A stretch of 64,000 nt of DNA, from NCBI RefSeq assembly GCF_013409625.1, contig NZ_JACCBF010000001.1, forward strand, positions 310,001 to 374,000, given 5' to 3'. Below are positions 1 through 8,340 of the stretch, piece after piece (position 1 is the stretch's first letter; each line of letters opens with the position of its first letter). Under the pieces are notes generated by a model. It saw only the letters and a list, made by a program, of their open reading frames with translations. It had not been told where the DNA came from and made no database searches. Origin of the DNA: Nocardioides kongjuensis. GTDB taxonomy: Bacteria; Actinomycetota; Actinomycetes; Propionibacteriales; Nocardioidaceae. Both the position numbers and the translations under genes were made by a program.

Positions 1-245
1 CCGGCGTGGCCCTCGTGGTCTACCTCCTGGACGGCGAGTGGTGGATCGGGGTCGCGCTCGGCCTGATCGCGGTCGTGATGGCCACGCTCGGCGACCTGTG
101 CGAGTCGGTCATGAAGCGCGACCTCGGCATCAAGGACATGAGCCAGGTCATCCCCGGTCACGGCGGCCTGATGGACCGTCTCGACTCGCTGCTCGCCACG
201 ATCGCCCCGATCTGGCTGCTGCTGCACTACGGCATCTTCACCTGA
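1..245 (+). CDS. cdsA: Phosphatidate cytidylyltransferase, C-terminal part (5' end outside window)
   Basis: Only the last 80 codons are present. The enzyme is an integral membrane protein that makes CDP-diacylglycerol from phosphatidic acid and CTP, the entry point to phosphatidylglycerol, cardiolipin and phosphatidylinositol. The visible part carries the CDP-alcohol cytidylyltransferase signature: SVMKRDLGIKD followed by PGHGGLMDR, with the Lys-Asp pair and the last Asp expected to bind metal and nucleotide. Hydrophobic stretches before (GVALGLIAVVMATLG) and after (LLATIAPIWLLLHYG) are membrane helices. The stop is TGA at 243-245. rlmN lies 4.2 kb downstream on the same strand, a common actinobacterial neighbour, so the kyn/sigma block in between looks like a local insertion or rearrangement (inference). 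Confidence 0.93.
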   Translation, partial: GVALVVYLLDGEWWIGVALGLIAVVMATLGDLCESVMKRDLGIKDMSQVIPGHGGLMDRLDSLLATIAPIWLLLHYGIFT

Positions 246-252
246 GGCCGAC

Positions 253-1380
253 TCACCTCAGGCCGGCAGCGGCCTCCCCGAGCAGGCCGATCGCCTCGGT
301 GAGCTGGTCGTCGGTGAGGTACGGCGCCGGCCCCAGCCGCAGGTGCCGCCCGCGGTGGTCGGCGTGCACCCCGCGCTCGGCAAGCGCTGCGCGCAGCCGC
401 GCCGCCTGCGGCGAGACGAGCGCGAGGAACCCACCGAAGCCCTCGGCCGGGGTGGCGCGGTCGCGGGTGAGGACCTCGTCGGGAAGGTCGAGCGCGTCGA
501 ACCCGCGGGCCAGCAGACCGCGTTGGTGCAGCGAGATCTCCCGCAGTCGCGCGGGCGTCAGGCCCTGCTCGACGAAGAAGTCGAGGACCCGGGCCGCCCG
601 GTAGTGGCTGGTCGGGTCGTACGTCGAGCCGGCGAACCGGTCGGCCTCGTGGGCGAACCAGCCGGTGACCACCGGACGCATCCGGCTCGCGTGCGGCGGG
701 ACCCGCAGGAAGCAGTTGCCCTCGCCGAGCTGGAGGTACTTGTACCCGCCGCCGACGATCCAGGTCCCGGCCAGCCCGCTGTCCACCACGGACAGGGGCA
801 CGACCCCGAGCTGGTGGTAGGCGTCGACGAGCAGCTCGCTGCCGGCGCGTTCGCAGGCCTCGGCCACCGACGCGAGGCCCGGCACGATCCGAGCGCTCTC
901 GAACAGCACGGAGGAGACCACGACCGCGGCGGTGCGGGCGTCGACGAGCGCGGCCAGCCGTTCGGCGAGCGTCTCGACGGGCGCGGCCGGCACCCGCACC
1001 ACCTCGACACCGATCTCCGGGAGCCGGTCGAGCTGGCGACGGGCAGAGTCGAACTCGCCGTCGGTGGTGACCAGCCGCGGCCGGGACCGCAGGGGCAGGG
1101 CGGACAGGAAGCGCACCAGCAGCTCGTGGGCGCTGGCTCCCAGTGCGATCTCGGCGCCGGGCTCGTCCATGAGCACCCGTACGCCGGCGCGCAGCCGCTC
1201 CGCGCGGTCCTCGGCGCGGGCCCACTTGCGGTCGACGTCGAGCGCGGCGTCGTCGTACGCCTCGAGCACGCCCTCGCGGGCGACGTCGGGCCAGGCCTGG
1301 TGGGCGTGGCCGGTGAGGAGCAGCCGGTCGGCGACCCGGAACCGGGTGTAGTGCCCGGCCAGGTCGCCGGCCGGGCTCAC
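253..1380 (-). CDS. kynU: Kynureninase (PLP-dependent, aminotransferase class V fold)
   Basis: Hydrolyses kynurenine to anthranilate and alanine (or the 3-hydroxy form) in tryptophan catabolism. The 375-residue protein begins at GTG 1380, which overlaps the stop of the tryptophan dioxygenase gene by four bases (ATGTGA), so the two are translationally coupled. The pyridoxal phosphate lysine is in GGGYKYLQLGEG, about Lys214, in the arrangement typical of kynureninases. Earlier motifs VVVSSVLFESARIV and DAYHQLGVVPL match the fold-type I cofactor-binding core, where the Asp contacts the PLP ring. A longer in-frame extension upstream would run through the dioxygenase gene and is not coding. It is slightly short for the family (about 400-420). 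A related class V lyase remains possible, but pairing with kynA makes kynureninase the best call. Confidence 0.85.
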   Translation of the reverse strand: MSPAGDLAGHYTRFRVADRLLLTGHAHQAWPDVAREGVLEAYDDAALDVDRKWARAEDRAERLRAGVRVLMDEPGAEIALGASAHELLVRFLSALPLRSRPRLVTTDGEFDSARRQLDRLPEIGVEVVRVPAAPVETLAERLAALVDARTAAVVVSSVLFESARIVPGLASVAEACERAGSELLVDAYHQLGVVPLSVVDSGLAGTWIVGGGYKYLQLGEGNCFLRVPPHASRMRPVVTGWFAHEADRFAGSTYDPTSHYRAARVLDFFVEQGLTPARLREISLHQRGLLARGFDALDLPDEVLTRDRATPAEGFGGFLALVSPQAARLRAALAERGVHADHRGRHLRLGPAPYLTDDQLTEAIGLLGEAAAGLR

Positions 1381-2168
1381 ATCTCGCTCCGGATCGCCCA
1401 CAGGTCGGGGAACAGGGCGCGGGTGACCGTGCTCCACAGGTAGGTCGCGCCGGAGGAGCCACCGGTGCCGGGCTTGGCACCGATGGTGCGCTCGACCATC
1501 TTCACGTGGCGGTAGCGCCACTCCTGCAGGCCCTCGTCGAGGTCGACCAGCCGCTCGGCGACCTGGGCGGCACCGCCGTCGTCGTCGTAGGCCGCGAGCA
1601 GCAGCCGCTGGACGTCGGGCGACGGCTCCCACGCGGTGGTGAGGTCGCGCTCGAGGGCGGCCGCGGGGACGTCGTACCCCTGGGTGAGGAGGTAGCGCAG
1701 GAACGAGTCGAAGATCGACGGGCGCGACATCGCGGCCGCGATCCGGGTGCGGCCCTCGCTGCCCTCGGGGTAGTGCTCGAAGACGCGCGGGTCGCGGCGG
1801 CCGAGAGTGGCCTCGAGCTCGCGGAACTGCGCGGACTGGAAGCCGCTCGAGGCGTCGAGGCGGCCGCGGAAGCTGGTGAACTGGCGCGGGGTCATCGTCT
1901 CCAGGACGTCGACCTGCGCGACGTTGACCTTCAAGATGGTGCGGACCCGGCCGAGGGTGTGCAGCGCCCGGGGCGTGTCACCCTCCTCGAGCCGCCGCTG
2001 GAGGCCGGTGATCTCGTGGAGCATCTGCTTGAACCAGAGCTCGTAGACCTGGTGGATCACGATGAAGAGGAGCTCGTCGTGCTCGTCCGAGCGGGGGTGT
2101 TGCGCGGAGAGGACGTCGTCGAGGGCGAGGTAGTCGCTGTAGGTGAGCGACGGGTGCGGTTCGGTCAC
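1377..2168 (-). CDS. kynA: Tryptophan 2,3-dioxygenase (haem)
   Basis: Opens the indole ring of L-tryptophan to N-formylkynurenine using O2 and haem b. The 263-residue product shows the family pattern from its N-terminus: LTYSDYLALDDVLSAQ, then DELLFIVIHQVYELWFKQ with the substrate-side His, and near the C-terminus YRHVKMVERTIG followed by GTGGSSGATYL, which holds the proximal haem His and the tryptophan carboxylate loop. GTG 2168 is chosen because the conserved domain begins eight residues later and the sigma factor gene ends 10 bp upstream. It runs directly into kynU with a four-base overlap. No formamidase gene (kynB) lies next to it, so that step must be encoded elsewhere or be served by another hydrolase. 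Confidence 0.93.
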   Translation of the reverse strand: MTEPHPSLTYSDYLALDDVLSAQHPRSDEHDELLFIVIHQVYELWFKQMLHEITGLQRRLEEGDTPRALHTLGRVRTILKVNVAQVDVLETMTPRQFTSFRGRLDASSGFQSAQFRELEATLGRRDPRVFEHYPEGSEGRTRIAAAMSRPSIFDSFLRYLLTQGYDVPAAALERDLTTAWEPSPDVQRLLLAAYDDDGGAAQVAERLVDLDEGLQEWRYRHVKMVERTIGAKPGTGGSSGATYLWSTVTRALFPDLWAIRSEM

Positions 2169-2178
2169 CGGCCCACTC

Positions 2179-3456
2179 TCACAGAGCGGCCAGCTTCGCG
2201 GCCAGTACGACGCGCTCGGACTCGTTGCGGCACAGGCCCAGGGCCAGCTCGAGCTCGGCACGGGCGTCCTCGGTGCGGCCCATCCGGCGCAGCAGCTCAC
2301 CGCGCACGCCGGGCAGCAGGTGGGACCCGGCGAAGGCACCCCGTGCGGCCAGCTCGTCGACGAGCGGCAGGGCCGCAGCCGGCCCGGACGCCATCGACAC
2401 GGCGACCGCGCGGTTGAGCTCGACGACGGCCGAGGGCGCGATCCGGCCGAGTGCCTCGTAGAGCAGGACGACCCGGTCCCAGTCGGTCTCGGCCACCGAT
2501 GCGGCCCGGGCGTGGCAGGCGGCGATGGCGGCCTGCAGGCCGTAGGCGCCGAGCCCGCGACCGACGGTCTCGGCCCGGGCGAGCGTGGCCAGCCCGCGTT
2601 GGATCGCCCGGTGGTCCCAGCGGCGGCGGTCCTGGTCCTCGAGCAGGACCGGGGCGCCCGTGGCCGTCGTACGCGCCGGGAAGCGGGCCGCCGTCAGCTC
2701 GAGCAGCGCGAGCAGGCCGTGGACCTCCGCGTCGTCGGGGACCAGCCGCGCCAGCACCCGCGCCATCCGGATCGCCTCACGGGCCAGGTCGGCCCGGATC
2801 CACGCATCGCCGGAGGTGGCCGACGAGCCCTCGGTGAAGATCACGTAGACGACGCCGAGGACCGCCCGGAGGCGTTCGCGTCGCTCCTCGGGAGCAGGTA
2901 CGACGAACGCGACCCGCGCGGCCGCCAGGGTCTTCTTGGCGCGGGTGATCCGGGCCTGGACGGTCGCGGTCGGCACCAGGAACGCGCGGGCGATCTCGTC
3001 GCTGGTGAGGCCGCCGACGGTGCGCAGCGTCAGCGCCACCTGTGACTCGGGGGAGAGGGTGGGGTGGCAGGCGATGAACACCAGGGACAGCAGGTCGTCG
3101 TCGATCCGGCCGGGGTCGGCGAGCAGGTCGAGGTCGCCGTCGTCGGCCGCGGAGGTGCGGCTGACGAGGTCGCGGCCGAGGGCGGCGTACCGCTCGTCGC
3201 GGGCGGCCCGGCGCCGGAACCCGTCGATCGCCCGACGCCGGCCCACCGTGAGCAGCCAGCCGGCCGGGCTCGCCGGGACGCCGTCGCGCGGCCACGCGAC
3301 GAGCGCCTCGGCGAACGCCTCCTGGGCGAGGTCCTCGGCGAGGGTGAAGTCGCCGGTGTAGCGGGCCAGCGCACCGACGATCCTGGCGGACTCGATCCGC
3401 CAGACCGCCTCGACAGCACGCCGGCCCTCGCCGCCCGGCCCGGAGGGCGTGGTCAC
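2179..3456 (-). CDS. ECF RNA polymerase sigma factor, ECF42-type with C-terminal TPR-like extension
   Basis: A 425-residue extracytoplasmic-function sigma factor. Region sigma2 (LAEDLAQEAFAEALVAW, then RRRAIDGFRRRAARDER) and region sigma4 (GGLTSDEIARAFLVPTATVQARITRAKK) occupy roughly residues 25-190. They are followed by a long helical extension (AAIAACHARA, LYEALGRIAPSAVVELNRAVAV, ELLRRMGRTEDARAELELAL) that resembles tetratricopeptide repeats. Sigma factors of this build, encoded next to DGPF proteins, form group ECF42; the extension rather than an anti-sigma factor is thought to control activity. Start GTG 3456 overlaps the stop of the DGPF gene by four bases. Both should be transcribed from the promoter at 3932-3958, which has the group's own recognition elements, suggesting autoregulation. 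Confidence 0.9.
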   Translation of the reverse strand: MTTPSGPGGEGRRAVEAVWRIESARIVGALARYTGDFTLAEDLAQEAFAEALVAWPRDGVPASPAGWLLTVGRRRAIDGFRRRAARDERYAALGRDLVSRTSAADDGDLDLLADPGRIDDDLLSLVFIACHPTLSPESQVALTLRTVGGLTSDEIARAFLVPTATVQARITRAKKTLAAARVAFVVPAPEERRERLRAVLGVVYVIFTEGSSATSGDAWIRADLAREAIRMARVLARLVPDDAEVHGLLALLELTAARFPARTTATGAPVLLEDQDRRRWDHRAIQRGLATLARAETVGRGLGAYGLQAAIAACHARAASVAETDWDRVVLLYEALGRIAPSAVVELNRAVAVSMASGPAAALPLVDELAARGAFAGSHLLPGVRGELLRRMGRTEDARAELELALGLCRNESERVVLAAKLAAL

Positions 3457-3881
3457 AGCTGGCCGGTCGCCTCGCGCCAGGCGCGCTCCTTCTGGATCCA
3501 CGGGTTGTCCTGCGGGAACTCGTCGATCGAGGTGATCCGGCGGATCTCGGACTTCATGCCCGGCCCGGCCAGCGGCGCCCGCTTCGCCCACTCGGCGGCC
3601 TCCTCGAGCGAGGCGACGTCGACGATCCAGTACCCGCCGAACAGCTCCTTGGTCTCGCCGTACGGGCCGTCCGTGACGACCGGAGGCTGGCTCGAGTAGT
3701 CCACCACCAGCCCCGTGGCGGGGTCGGGGTCGAGGCCCTCCGCGGCGATCAGCACCCCGGCCTGCAGCATCTCCTCGGTGAACCGGCCCATCGCCTCCAT
3801 CACCTCCTCGAACGGGAGGTTGCTCTCGGCGAAGGCGGCCTCGGCCTCGGCGGTGGCGCGCATGATGAGCATGTACTTCAC
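3453..3881 (-). CDS. DGPF (YCII-related) domain protein, ECF42 partner
   Basis: A 142-residue single-domain protein of the YCII-related/DGPF family. The naming motif is visible as TDGPYGETKELFGGYWIVD about two thirds through, preceded by the beta-alpha-beta start VKYMLIMRATAEAEAA. DGPF proteins are the genomic hallmark of ECF42 sigma factors; their biochemical role is unknown, although ligand or enzyme-like functions have been proposed. GTG 3881 is chosen because a GAGGAG ribosome-binding site lies eight bases upstream and family members usually begin with this KYMLIM segment. The reading frame extends further upstream but loses family similarity. The gene is first in an operon with the sigma factor (four-base overlap). 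Confidence 0.88.
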   Translation of the reverse strand: MKYMLIMRATAEAEAAFAESNLPFEEVMEAMGRFTEEMLQAGVLIAAEGLDPDPATGLVVDYSSQPPVVTDGPYGETKELFGGYWIVDVASLEEAAEWAKRAPLAGPGMKSEIRRITSIDEFPQDNPWIQKERAWREATGQL

Positions 3882-3931
3882 GGTCGTCTCCTCAGGGCTG
3901 GGGGGTCGCGTCTCGACCCTTCCACCCCTCG

Positions 3932-3958
3932 GTCGATCGGGGAACCTCCGGATCGACA
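3932..3958 (-). promoter_or_regulatory. Putative ECF42-dependent promoter of the DGPF-sigma operon
   Basis: On the minus strand TGTCGA (3958-3953) is followed after exactly 17 bases by CGAC (3935-3932). ECF42 target promoters are reported with TGTCGA at -35 and CG(A/T)C at -10. The predicted transcript start is about 40-45 bases before the GTG of the DGPF gene. Autoregulation of the operon is the inference. Confidence 0.6.
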
Positions 3959-4007
3959 CTCGCCGGATATCCGATCCTTGGTGCGCGGCCGCTACGATCG
4001 CCCGGAC

Positions 4008-4379
4008 ATGACTGAGGCAGGCGAGGGCCGCGTGGGCGGCGAGGCGGAGACGCTGGACGACAGGTCCCGGCGCCCCGACTGGTTCCACCGCGGGCACCCC
4101 GTCTTCTTCCCGCTCGCCGGGTTCTTCACCGGCATGGTCGCGGTGATCGTCGTCCCGGGTCTGTACGCCGCCATCATCAAGTGGGTCGCCGGCTACAAGC
4201 GGGTCGAGGAGCTGTTCCCGTTCGTGCTGCTGATGTTCGTCGTGCCGATCGGGCTGCTCGTGCCCCAGCACACCCGCCGCTTCGGGCGCTACATGCTGCT
4301 CGGCATGGTCGCCACGGTGCTGGTGGTGGTCGGGGTCGGGGCCACCGTCGTGTGGTTCCTGCTCAACAAGGACGCCTGA
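4008..4379 (+). CDS. Small membrane protein of unknown function
   Basis: A 123-residue protein I do not recognise. The first 40 residues are charged and probably cytosolic ([18 protein letters not shown]). Three hydrophobic helices follow: [36 protein letters not shown] and [19 protein letters not shown]. Two arginine-rich turns separate the last two. ATG 4008 is preferred over an in-frame GTG at 3981 or ATG-like codons further up because a -10-like TACGAT at 3993-3998 lies nine bases before it, suggesting a leaderless message; there is no Shine-Dalgarno sequence. It precedes rlmN on the same strand with an 88-bp gap. Integral membrane location is clear; nothing suggests an enzyme. Confidence 0.7.
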   Translation: MTEAGEGRVGGEAETLDDRSRRPDWFHRGHPVFFPLAGFFTGMVAVIVVPGLYAAIIKWVAGYKRVEELFPFVLLMFVVPIGLLVPQHTRRFGRYMLLGMVATVLVVVGVGATVVWFLLNKDA

Positions 4380-4467
4380 GCGCGCTTCCGGGCCGGTTCG
4401 CAGGATCTCCGGGGGATCCTTTGGGGGATTGGGTCACCGCGCTCGCGGGTGGGAGAATCGCCGGGAC

Positions 4468-5607
4468 ATGTCCGAGCAGCCCGACGCGCAGCCCCGCAAC
4501 CTCCCCCTCGTCTTCACCGAGCCCCGGGGGCGCAAGAAGCCACCCCGGCACCTCGCGGACCTGAGCGAGGCGGAGCGCAAGGACCTGCTGGTCGAGATGG
4601 GCCTGCCCGGCTTCCGGGCCAAGCAGCTCGGCATGCACTACTTCGGCCGGCTGGTCCACGACCCCGCCGAGATGACCGACCTCCCGGCCGCCCAGCGCGC
4701 CGACCTGGTCGGCGCGCTCCTGCCGGACCTGATGGACCCGATCCGGCAGCAGAGCGCCGACAAGGGCAAGACGGTCAAGACGCTGTGGAAGCTCTTCGAC
4801 GGCTCGCTCGTCGAGTCGGTGCTGATGCGCTACAAGGACCGCGCCACGATCTGCATCTCGAGCCAGGCCGGCTGCGGCATGGCCTGCCCGTTCTGCGCGA
4901 CCGGCCAGGGCGGCCTGCAGCGCAACATGTCGACGGCCGAGATCGTGCACCAGGTGGTCGTCGGCGCACGCGCCATGGCCAACGGCGACGTCGCCGGCGG
5001 TCCCGGCCGGCTCTCGAACGTGGTGTTCATGGGCATGGGCGAGCCGCTCGCCAACTACAAGGCCACCGTGGGCGCCGTACGCCGCCTCACCGAGCCTGCC
5101 CCCTCCGGCCTGGGCCTGTCGGCCCGCCACGTGACCGTCTCGACCGTCGGCCTGGTGCCGCGGATCAAGCAGCTCGCGGGCGAGGGCATCCCCGTCACGC
5201 TCGCGCTGTCGCTGCACGCCCCCGACGACGAGCTGCGCAACGACCTGGTGCCGATCAACACCCGCTTCTCGGTCGCCGAGACCGTCGACGCCGCCTACGA
5301 GTACTTCGAGAAGACCGGTCGCCGGGTCTCGATCGAGTACGCGCTCATGCGCGACATCAACGACCAGGGCTGGCGCGCCGACCTGCTGGCCGACGTGCTG
5401 TCGGGCGAGGGCCGCGGCACCGGCTGGGTCCACGTCAACCCGATCCCGCTCAACGAGGTCCGGGGCTCGCGCTTCACCCGCTCGCGCGAGGAGGACATGG
5501 ACGAGTTCGTCCGCCGGCTCGAGGCCAAGGGCATCGCGACGACGATGCGCGACACGCGGGGCAGCGAGATCGACGCGGCCTGCGGGCAGCTGGCGGCCTC
5601 GGAGTAG
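4468..5607 (+). CDS. rlmN: 23S rRNA (adenine-2503-C2)- and tRNA-methyltransferase, radical SAM
   Basis: Methylates C2 of A2503 in 23S rRNA, and A37 in some tRNAs, by radical SAM chemistry that uses a methyl-cysteine intermediate. The 379-residue protein has the iron-sulfur motif at Cys136, Cys140 and Cys143 (CGMACPFC), the pre-cluster cysteine in ATICISSQ at about residue 129, and the C-terminal methyl-carrier cysteine about residue 372 in [22 protein letters not shown] is the SAM-binding GGE-like motif. ATG 4468 gives the usual N-terminus; there is no ribosome-binding site, and GAGAAT nine bases upstream may be a -10 for a leaderless transcript. An acetyltransferase gene follows after seven bases. 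Confidence 0.95.
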   Translation: MSEQPDAQPRNLPLVFTEPRGRKKPPRHLADLSEAERKDLLVEMGLPGFRAKQLGMHYFGRLVHDPAEMTDLPAAQRADLVGALLPDLMDPIRQQSADKGKTVKTLWKLFDGSLVESVLMRYKDRATICISSQAGCGMACPFCATGQGGLQRNMSTAEIVHQVVVGARAMANGDVAGGPGRLSNVVFMGMGEPLANYKATVGAVRRLTEPAPSGLGLSARHVTVSTVGLVPRIKQLAGEGIPVTLALSLHAPDDELRNDLVPINTRFSVAETVDAAYEYFEKTGRRVSIEYALMRDINDQGWRADLLADVLSGEGRGTGWVHVNPIPLNEVRGSRFTRSREEDMDEFVRRLEAKGIATTMRDTRGSEIDAACGQLAASE

Positions 5608-5614
5608 GCCGCAG

Positions 5615-6424
5615 GTGCCGGCTCGGGACCGCGTGCACGCCGCGAGCGCGGCGTGGGTGTTCGTGCCGGCCGGGGCGCCGCGCGTCGAGGCGGAGGAGTA
5701 CCTGGTCGTCCGCCACCCCGACTGGAACGAGCGGCCCGTCCAGGTCGCGCGTACGTCGCTCGGGCGGCCCGGGCGGCCGGTCGCGGCGGTCGTCGACGAG
5801 GTGCTCGAACGGGCCCGGGACCTGGTCGACCCGGCGGTGCCGGCCACGGCCGAGGTGGCGTGGTGGGTGTGCCTGGACGCGCCCGAGGGCCTCGAGCGGG
5901 AGCTGGTGGGACGGGGCGCGGTGCTCGACGAGACGGTCGACGTGCTGGCGCTGGACCTCGCCGACGCCGACCCGGCGGCCCTCCTCCCGGCGACGGACGT
6001 CGAGCTGCGCTGGAGCGACGACCTCGACGTGTTCGCGGACGCGGTCGGGCTGACGACCGAGGTCCTCGGCGGCACCCCGACCGACCGGGACGTCCTCGAG
6101 GAGGTCTTCCCCGGGGAGGCGGCGAAGTTCCGCAGTGGTGGTGGCGGCGCCGTGGTGGCGTACGTCGACGGCCGGCCGGTCGGGTCCGGTGGCATCTCCG
6201 TGGTGGGGGCCGACGGGCGGCTGTGGGGCGGCGCGGTGCTGCCCGAGGCACGCGGGCGCGGCGTCTACCGGGCGGTGCTCGCCGCTCGCCTGCGCTACGC
6301 CGTCGAGCACGGTGCGGACCTCGCGATCGTGAAGGGCCGGGTCCGGACGTCCGGGCCGATCCTGCGCCGGGCCGGCTTCACCGCGCACGGGCAGGAGCGG
6401 TCCTGGCTGCTGCCGCTGCGCTGA
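5615..6424 (+). CDS. GNAT-family N-acetyltransferase
   Basis: A 269-residue protein with the acetyl-CoA-binding GNAT fold in its C-terminal half: VVAYVDGRPVGSGGISVV is strands beta4-beta5, LPEARGRGVYRAVLAARL carries the pyrophosphate-binding R/Q-x-x-G-x-G/A motif (here RGRGVY), and the final strands include RRAGFTAHGQE. The first ~110 residues form a separate alpha/beta region seen in double-domain actinobacterial members. The substrate cannot be told from sequence. GTG 5615 is seven bases after the rlmN stop, so the genes are probably cotranscribed; another GTG at 5630 is possible. The gene is convergent with the metallophosphoesterase 55 bp away. Confidence 0.75.
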   Translation: MPARDRVHAASAAWVFVPAGAPRVEAEEYLVVRHPDWNERPVQVARTSLGRPGRPVAAVVDEVLERARDLVDPAVPATAEVAWWVCLDAPEGLERELVGRGAVLDETVDVLALDLADADPAALLPATDVELRWSDDLDVFADAVGLTTEVLGGTPTDRDVLEEVFPGEAAKFRSGGGGAVVAYVDGRPVGSGGISVVGADGRLWGGAVLPEARGRGVYRAVLAARLRYAVEHGADLAIVKGRVRTSGPILRRAGFTAHGQERSWLLPLR

Positions 6425-6479
6425 CCGGCACCTGTGGCCCTTGGCCGCAGGCGGCGTCGCACGTGGCGTCGCGAGCGGC

Positions 6480-8204
6480 TCAGGCCAGCGGGTTGCCGAC
6501 CAGCAGCTCGACGTTCCGGTCGTCCGGGGTGCCGAGGCCGGCACCGTGGTCGTGCCAGTCGTTCGCGGCGAGCTCGCGGGCGAGGCCGGCGAGCTGCTCG
6601 GCGTTCGCGGTGCCCGCGCCGGCAGAGGCCGGCCCGGCGTGGTCGACCATGGTGGTGAAGATCGACAGGGTGCCGTCGCGGTTGTCGGCGACCTCGATGA
6701 TCCGGGCCTGCTGCGGCCAGTCGATGTGGGAGGCCGTGGTGATCTCCCACAGGCCGCCACCGCCGGTGCGCGGACGCGGGGTGACCTTGTTGCGGTGGGT
6801 GTGGCCGTTGACCCAGGCGATGACCGACGGCGTCGCGAGCAGCGCGTCGAGGACCGTGGCGCCGGTGACCCGGGTCTCCAACGAGCCGCCGGTGGCGACG
6901 AGCGGGTTGCCCATGGTGTCGGAGGTGTGGTGGCTGAAGACCAGCACCACCTTGTCGGAGGACTGCGCGAGCAGTGCCGTGAGCCAGGCGAACTGGGTCT
7001 TGTCGAGCGAGCCGTCGGCGTACCCGTTGGGGTTGACGGTGTCGAGGACGATGAAGCGGAGCTGCCCCTGGTCGAAGGAGTAGTACGCCGTGCCCTGCTG
7101 CCGGTTCGTGCTCGTGAAGCCGTGGCCGAAGGGCGCGCCGCCGAGCGCGAAGTGCTGCTCGACGATCTGCTTGCGGGTGAGCAGGCGGCGGTTCAGGTCG
7201 GGGGCGACGGCGCGGACACCGGCGTTGGTGGCGCCGCTGAGCAGGCCGGTGAGGACGGCGCCGGGGTCGGCGGTGAGGTCCTGGAGCAGCTGGCCCGGGT
7301 CGAGCCCGAGCGGCGGCGAGACGATCTTGAGGGCGCCGAGCGCGATCAGGTTGAGCTGCAGCGTGGAGGCGGGGAAGTTGCCCTGGGCGAGGCCGTCGTG
7401 GTTGCCGAAGACGGAGTACCACGGGATGGTCAGGCCCTCGGCGGTGAAGGGCCGGCGGGCGGCGTCGAGCAGGCCGGGGACGACCGGGAAGCCGTACTCC
7501 GAGCGCGGGTGGTCGACCGGCTTGCCGGCGGGATTGCCCTCCGGGTGCCAGTACGCCGGGTCGTAGGTCAGCGGGGTGCTGTCGGCCACGCCCTCCCACC
7601 GGGTCAGGTTGCCGGAGTCGAAGCGGACCGGGCCGCCGTTGAGGACGTTGATGTTCCAGCGCACCTCGTTGAGCTGCGAGTTGTCCGAGTTGTCGCCGGT
7701 CTGGATCGCGAGCGCGAACGGCTTGCCGGTGACCGGGCCGCTGCCGATCCGGTTGATCGCCCTGACCATGGAGTCGGCCACGTGACCGGTGAGCATCTCG
7801 TGCGGCCGGTACGACGACGTGAACAGCCCGGTCGAGGGGAGCGGGCTGGGGTCGTCGAGCCGGTCGGTCCACTCCAGGCGCAGTGGCGACTGGGCGTCGA
7901 CGACGTGGATGTCGCTGAGCTGGACGAAGGAGATCAGTCCCTGGCGGCGGCCGGTCCGGCCGGCGTCGCTGAGCACGCCGAGCGCCGTGCGCGCGACGTG
8001 CGGCTCGCCCGAGGCGGTGATCACGCTGCGGTAGCCGCCGCTCCCGGCCGGTCCGTGGGTGAACGTCCGGCCGAGGGTGGCGGGTGCCGGGACCGGGTCG
8101 GCAGCGGCGGGGGAGCGGAGCACGCCCGGGAGCGTGGTGGCGGCGGCCGCGAGACCGCCGGCGGCGATGGCGTTGCGGATCAGGTTTCGGCGAGAGATCT
8201 CCAC
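6480..8204 (-). CDS. Secreted metallophosphoesterase with twin-arginine signal (TIGR03767-like)
   Basis: A 574-residue calcineurin-like phosphoesterase. The N-terminus SRRNLIRNAIAAGG with the following hydrophobic stretch and APAAADP-like end is a twin-arginine signal, so folded export with its metals is likely. Metal-binding motifs appear in order: QLSDIHVVDAQ, FGNHDGLAQG, FSHHTSD and NGHTHRNKV, which together build the two-metal site. Start GTG 8204 places the paired arginines at residues 5-6, the normal distance for a Tat signal; an upstream extension of the frame would bury it. Actinobacterial homologues of this size are uncharacterised; the phosphate ester they cleave is unknown. It is divergent from the glycosyltransferase at 8338 across an intergenic region with two palindromes. 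Confidence 0.85.
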   Translation of the reverse strand: MEISRRNLIRNAIAAGGLAAAATTLPGVLRSPAAADPVPAPATLGRTFTHGPAGSGGYRSVITASGEPHVARTALGVLSDAGRTGRRQGLISFVQLSDIHVVDAQSPLRLEWTDRLDDPSPLPSTGLFTSSYRPHEMLTGHVADSMVRAINRIGSGPVTGKPFALAIQTGDNSDNSQLNEVRWNINVLNGGPVRFDSGNLTRWEGVADSTPLTYDPAYWHPEGNPAGKPVDHPRSEYGFPVVPGLLDAARRPFTAEGLTIPWYSVFGNHDGLAQGNFPASTLQLNLIALGALKIVSPPLGLDPGQLLQDLTADPGAVLTGLLSGATNAGVRAVAPDLNRRLLTRKQIVEQHFALGGAPFGHGFTSTNRQQGTAYYSFDQGQLRFIVLDTVNPNGYADGSLDKTQFAWLTALLAQSSDKVVLVFSHHTSDTMGNPLVATGGSLETRVTGATVLDALLATPSVIAWVNGHTHRNKVTPRPRTGGGGLWEITTASHIDWPQQARIIEVADNRDGTLSIFTTMVDHAGPASAGAGTANAEQLAGLARELAANDWHDHGAGLGTPDDRNVELLVGNPLA

Positions 8205-8230
8205 GAAGCAGGCAACGACGCGGGGGTGAG

Positions 8231-8276
8231 CCGGGTCACGTGTCCCGGTCGTCGTACCCCAGCCGTTCACGAACGG
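8231..8276. promoter_or_regulatory. Two palindromes in the divergent phosphoesterase / glycosyltransferase promoter region
   Basis: CCGGGTCACGTGTCCCGG (8231-8248) is an 18-bp dyad centred on CACGTG with one mismatched pair. CCGTTCACGAACGG (8263-8276) has perfect 6-bp arms around AC. Both lie in the 133-bp gap between divergent starts and look like operator sites; the binding proteins are unknown. Confidence 0.4.
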
Positions 8277-8324
8277 GACGCCCGACACTCGCGCAATCCC
8301 GACCTCGTGTTGACGCGCGATTCC

Positions 8325-8340
8325 TAGCGTCCGTGTCATG
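8325..8340 (+). promoter_or_regulatory. -10 element TAGCGT, leaderless start of the glycosyltransferase
   Basis: TAGCGT at 8325-8330 is followed by seven bases and the ATG. No ribosome-binding site is present, so transcription probably begins at or next to the start codon. The same hexamer and spacing recur at 14,064, 26,820 (minus) and 26,976. Confidence 0.55.
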
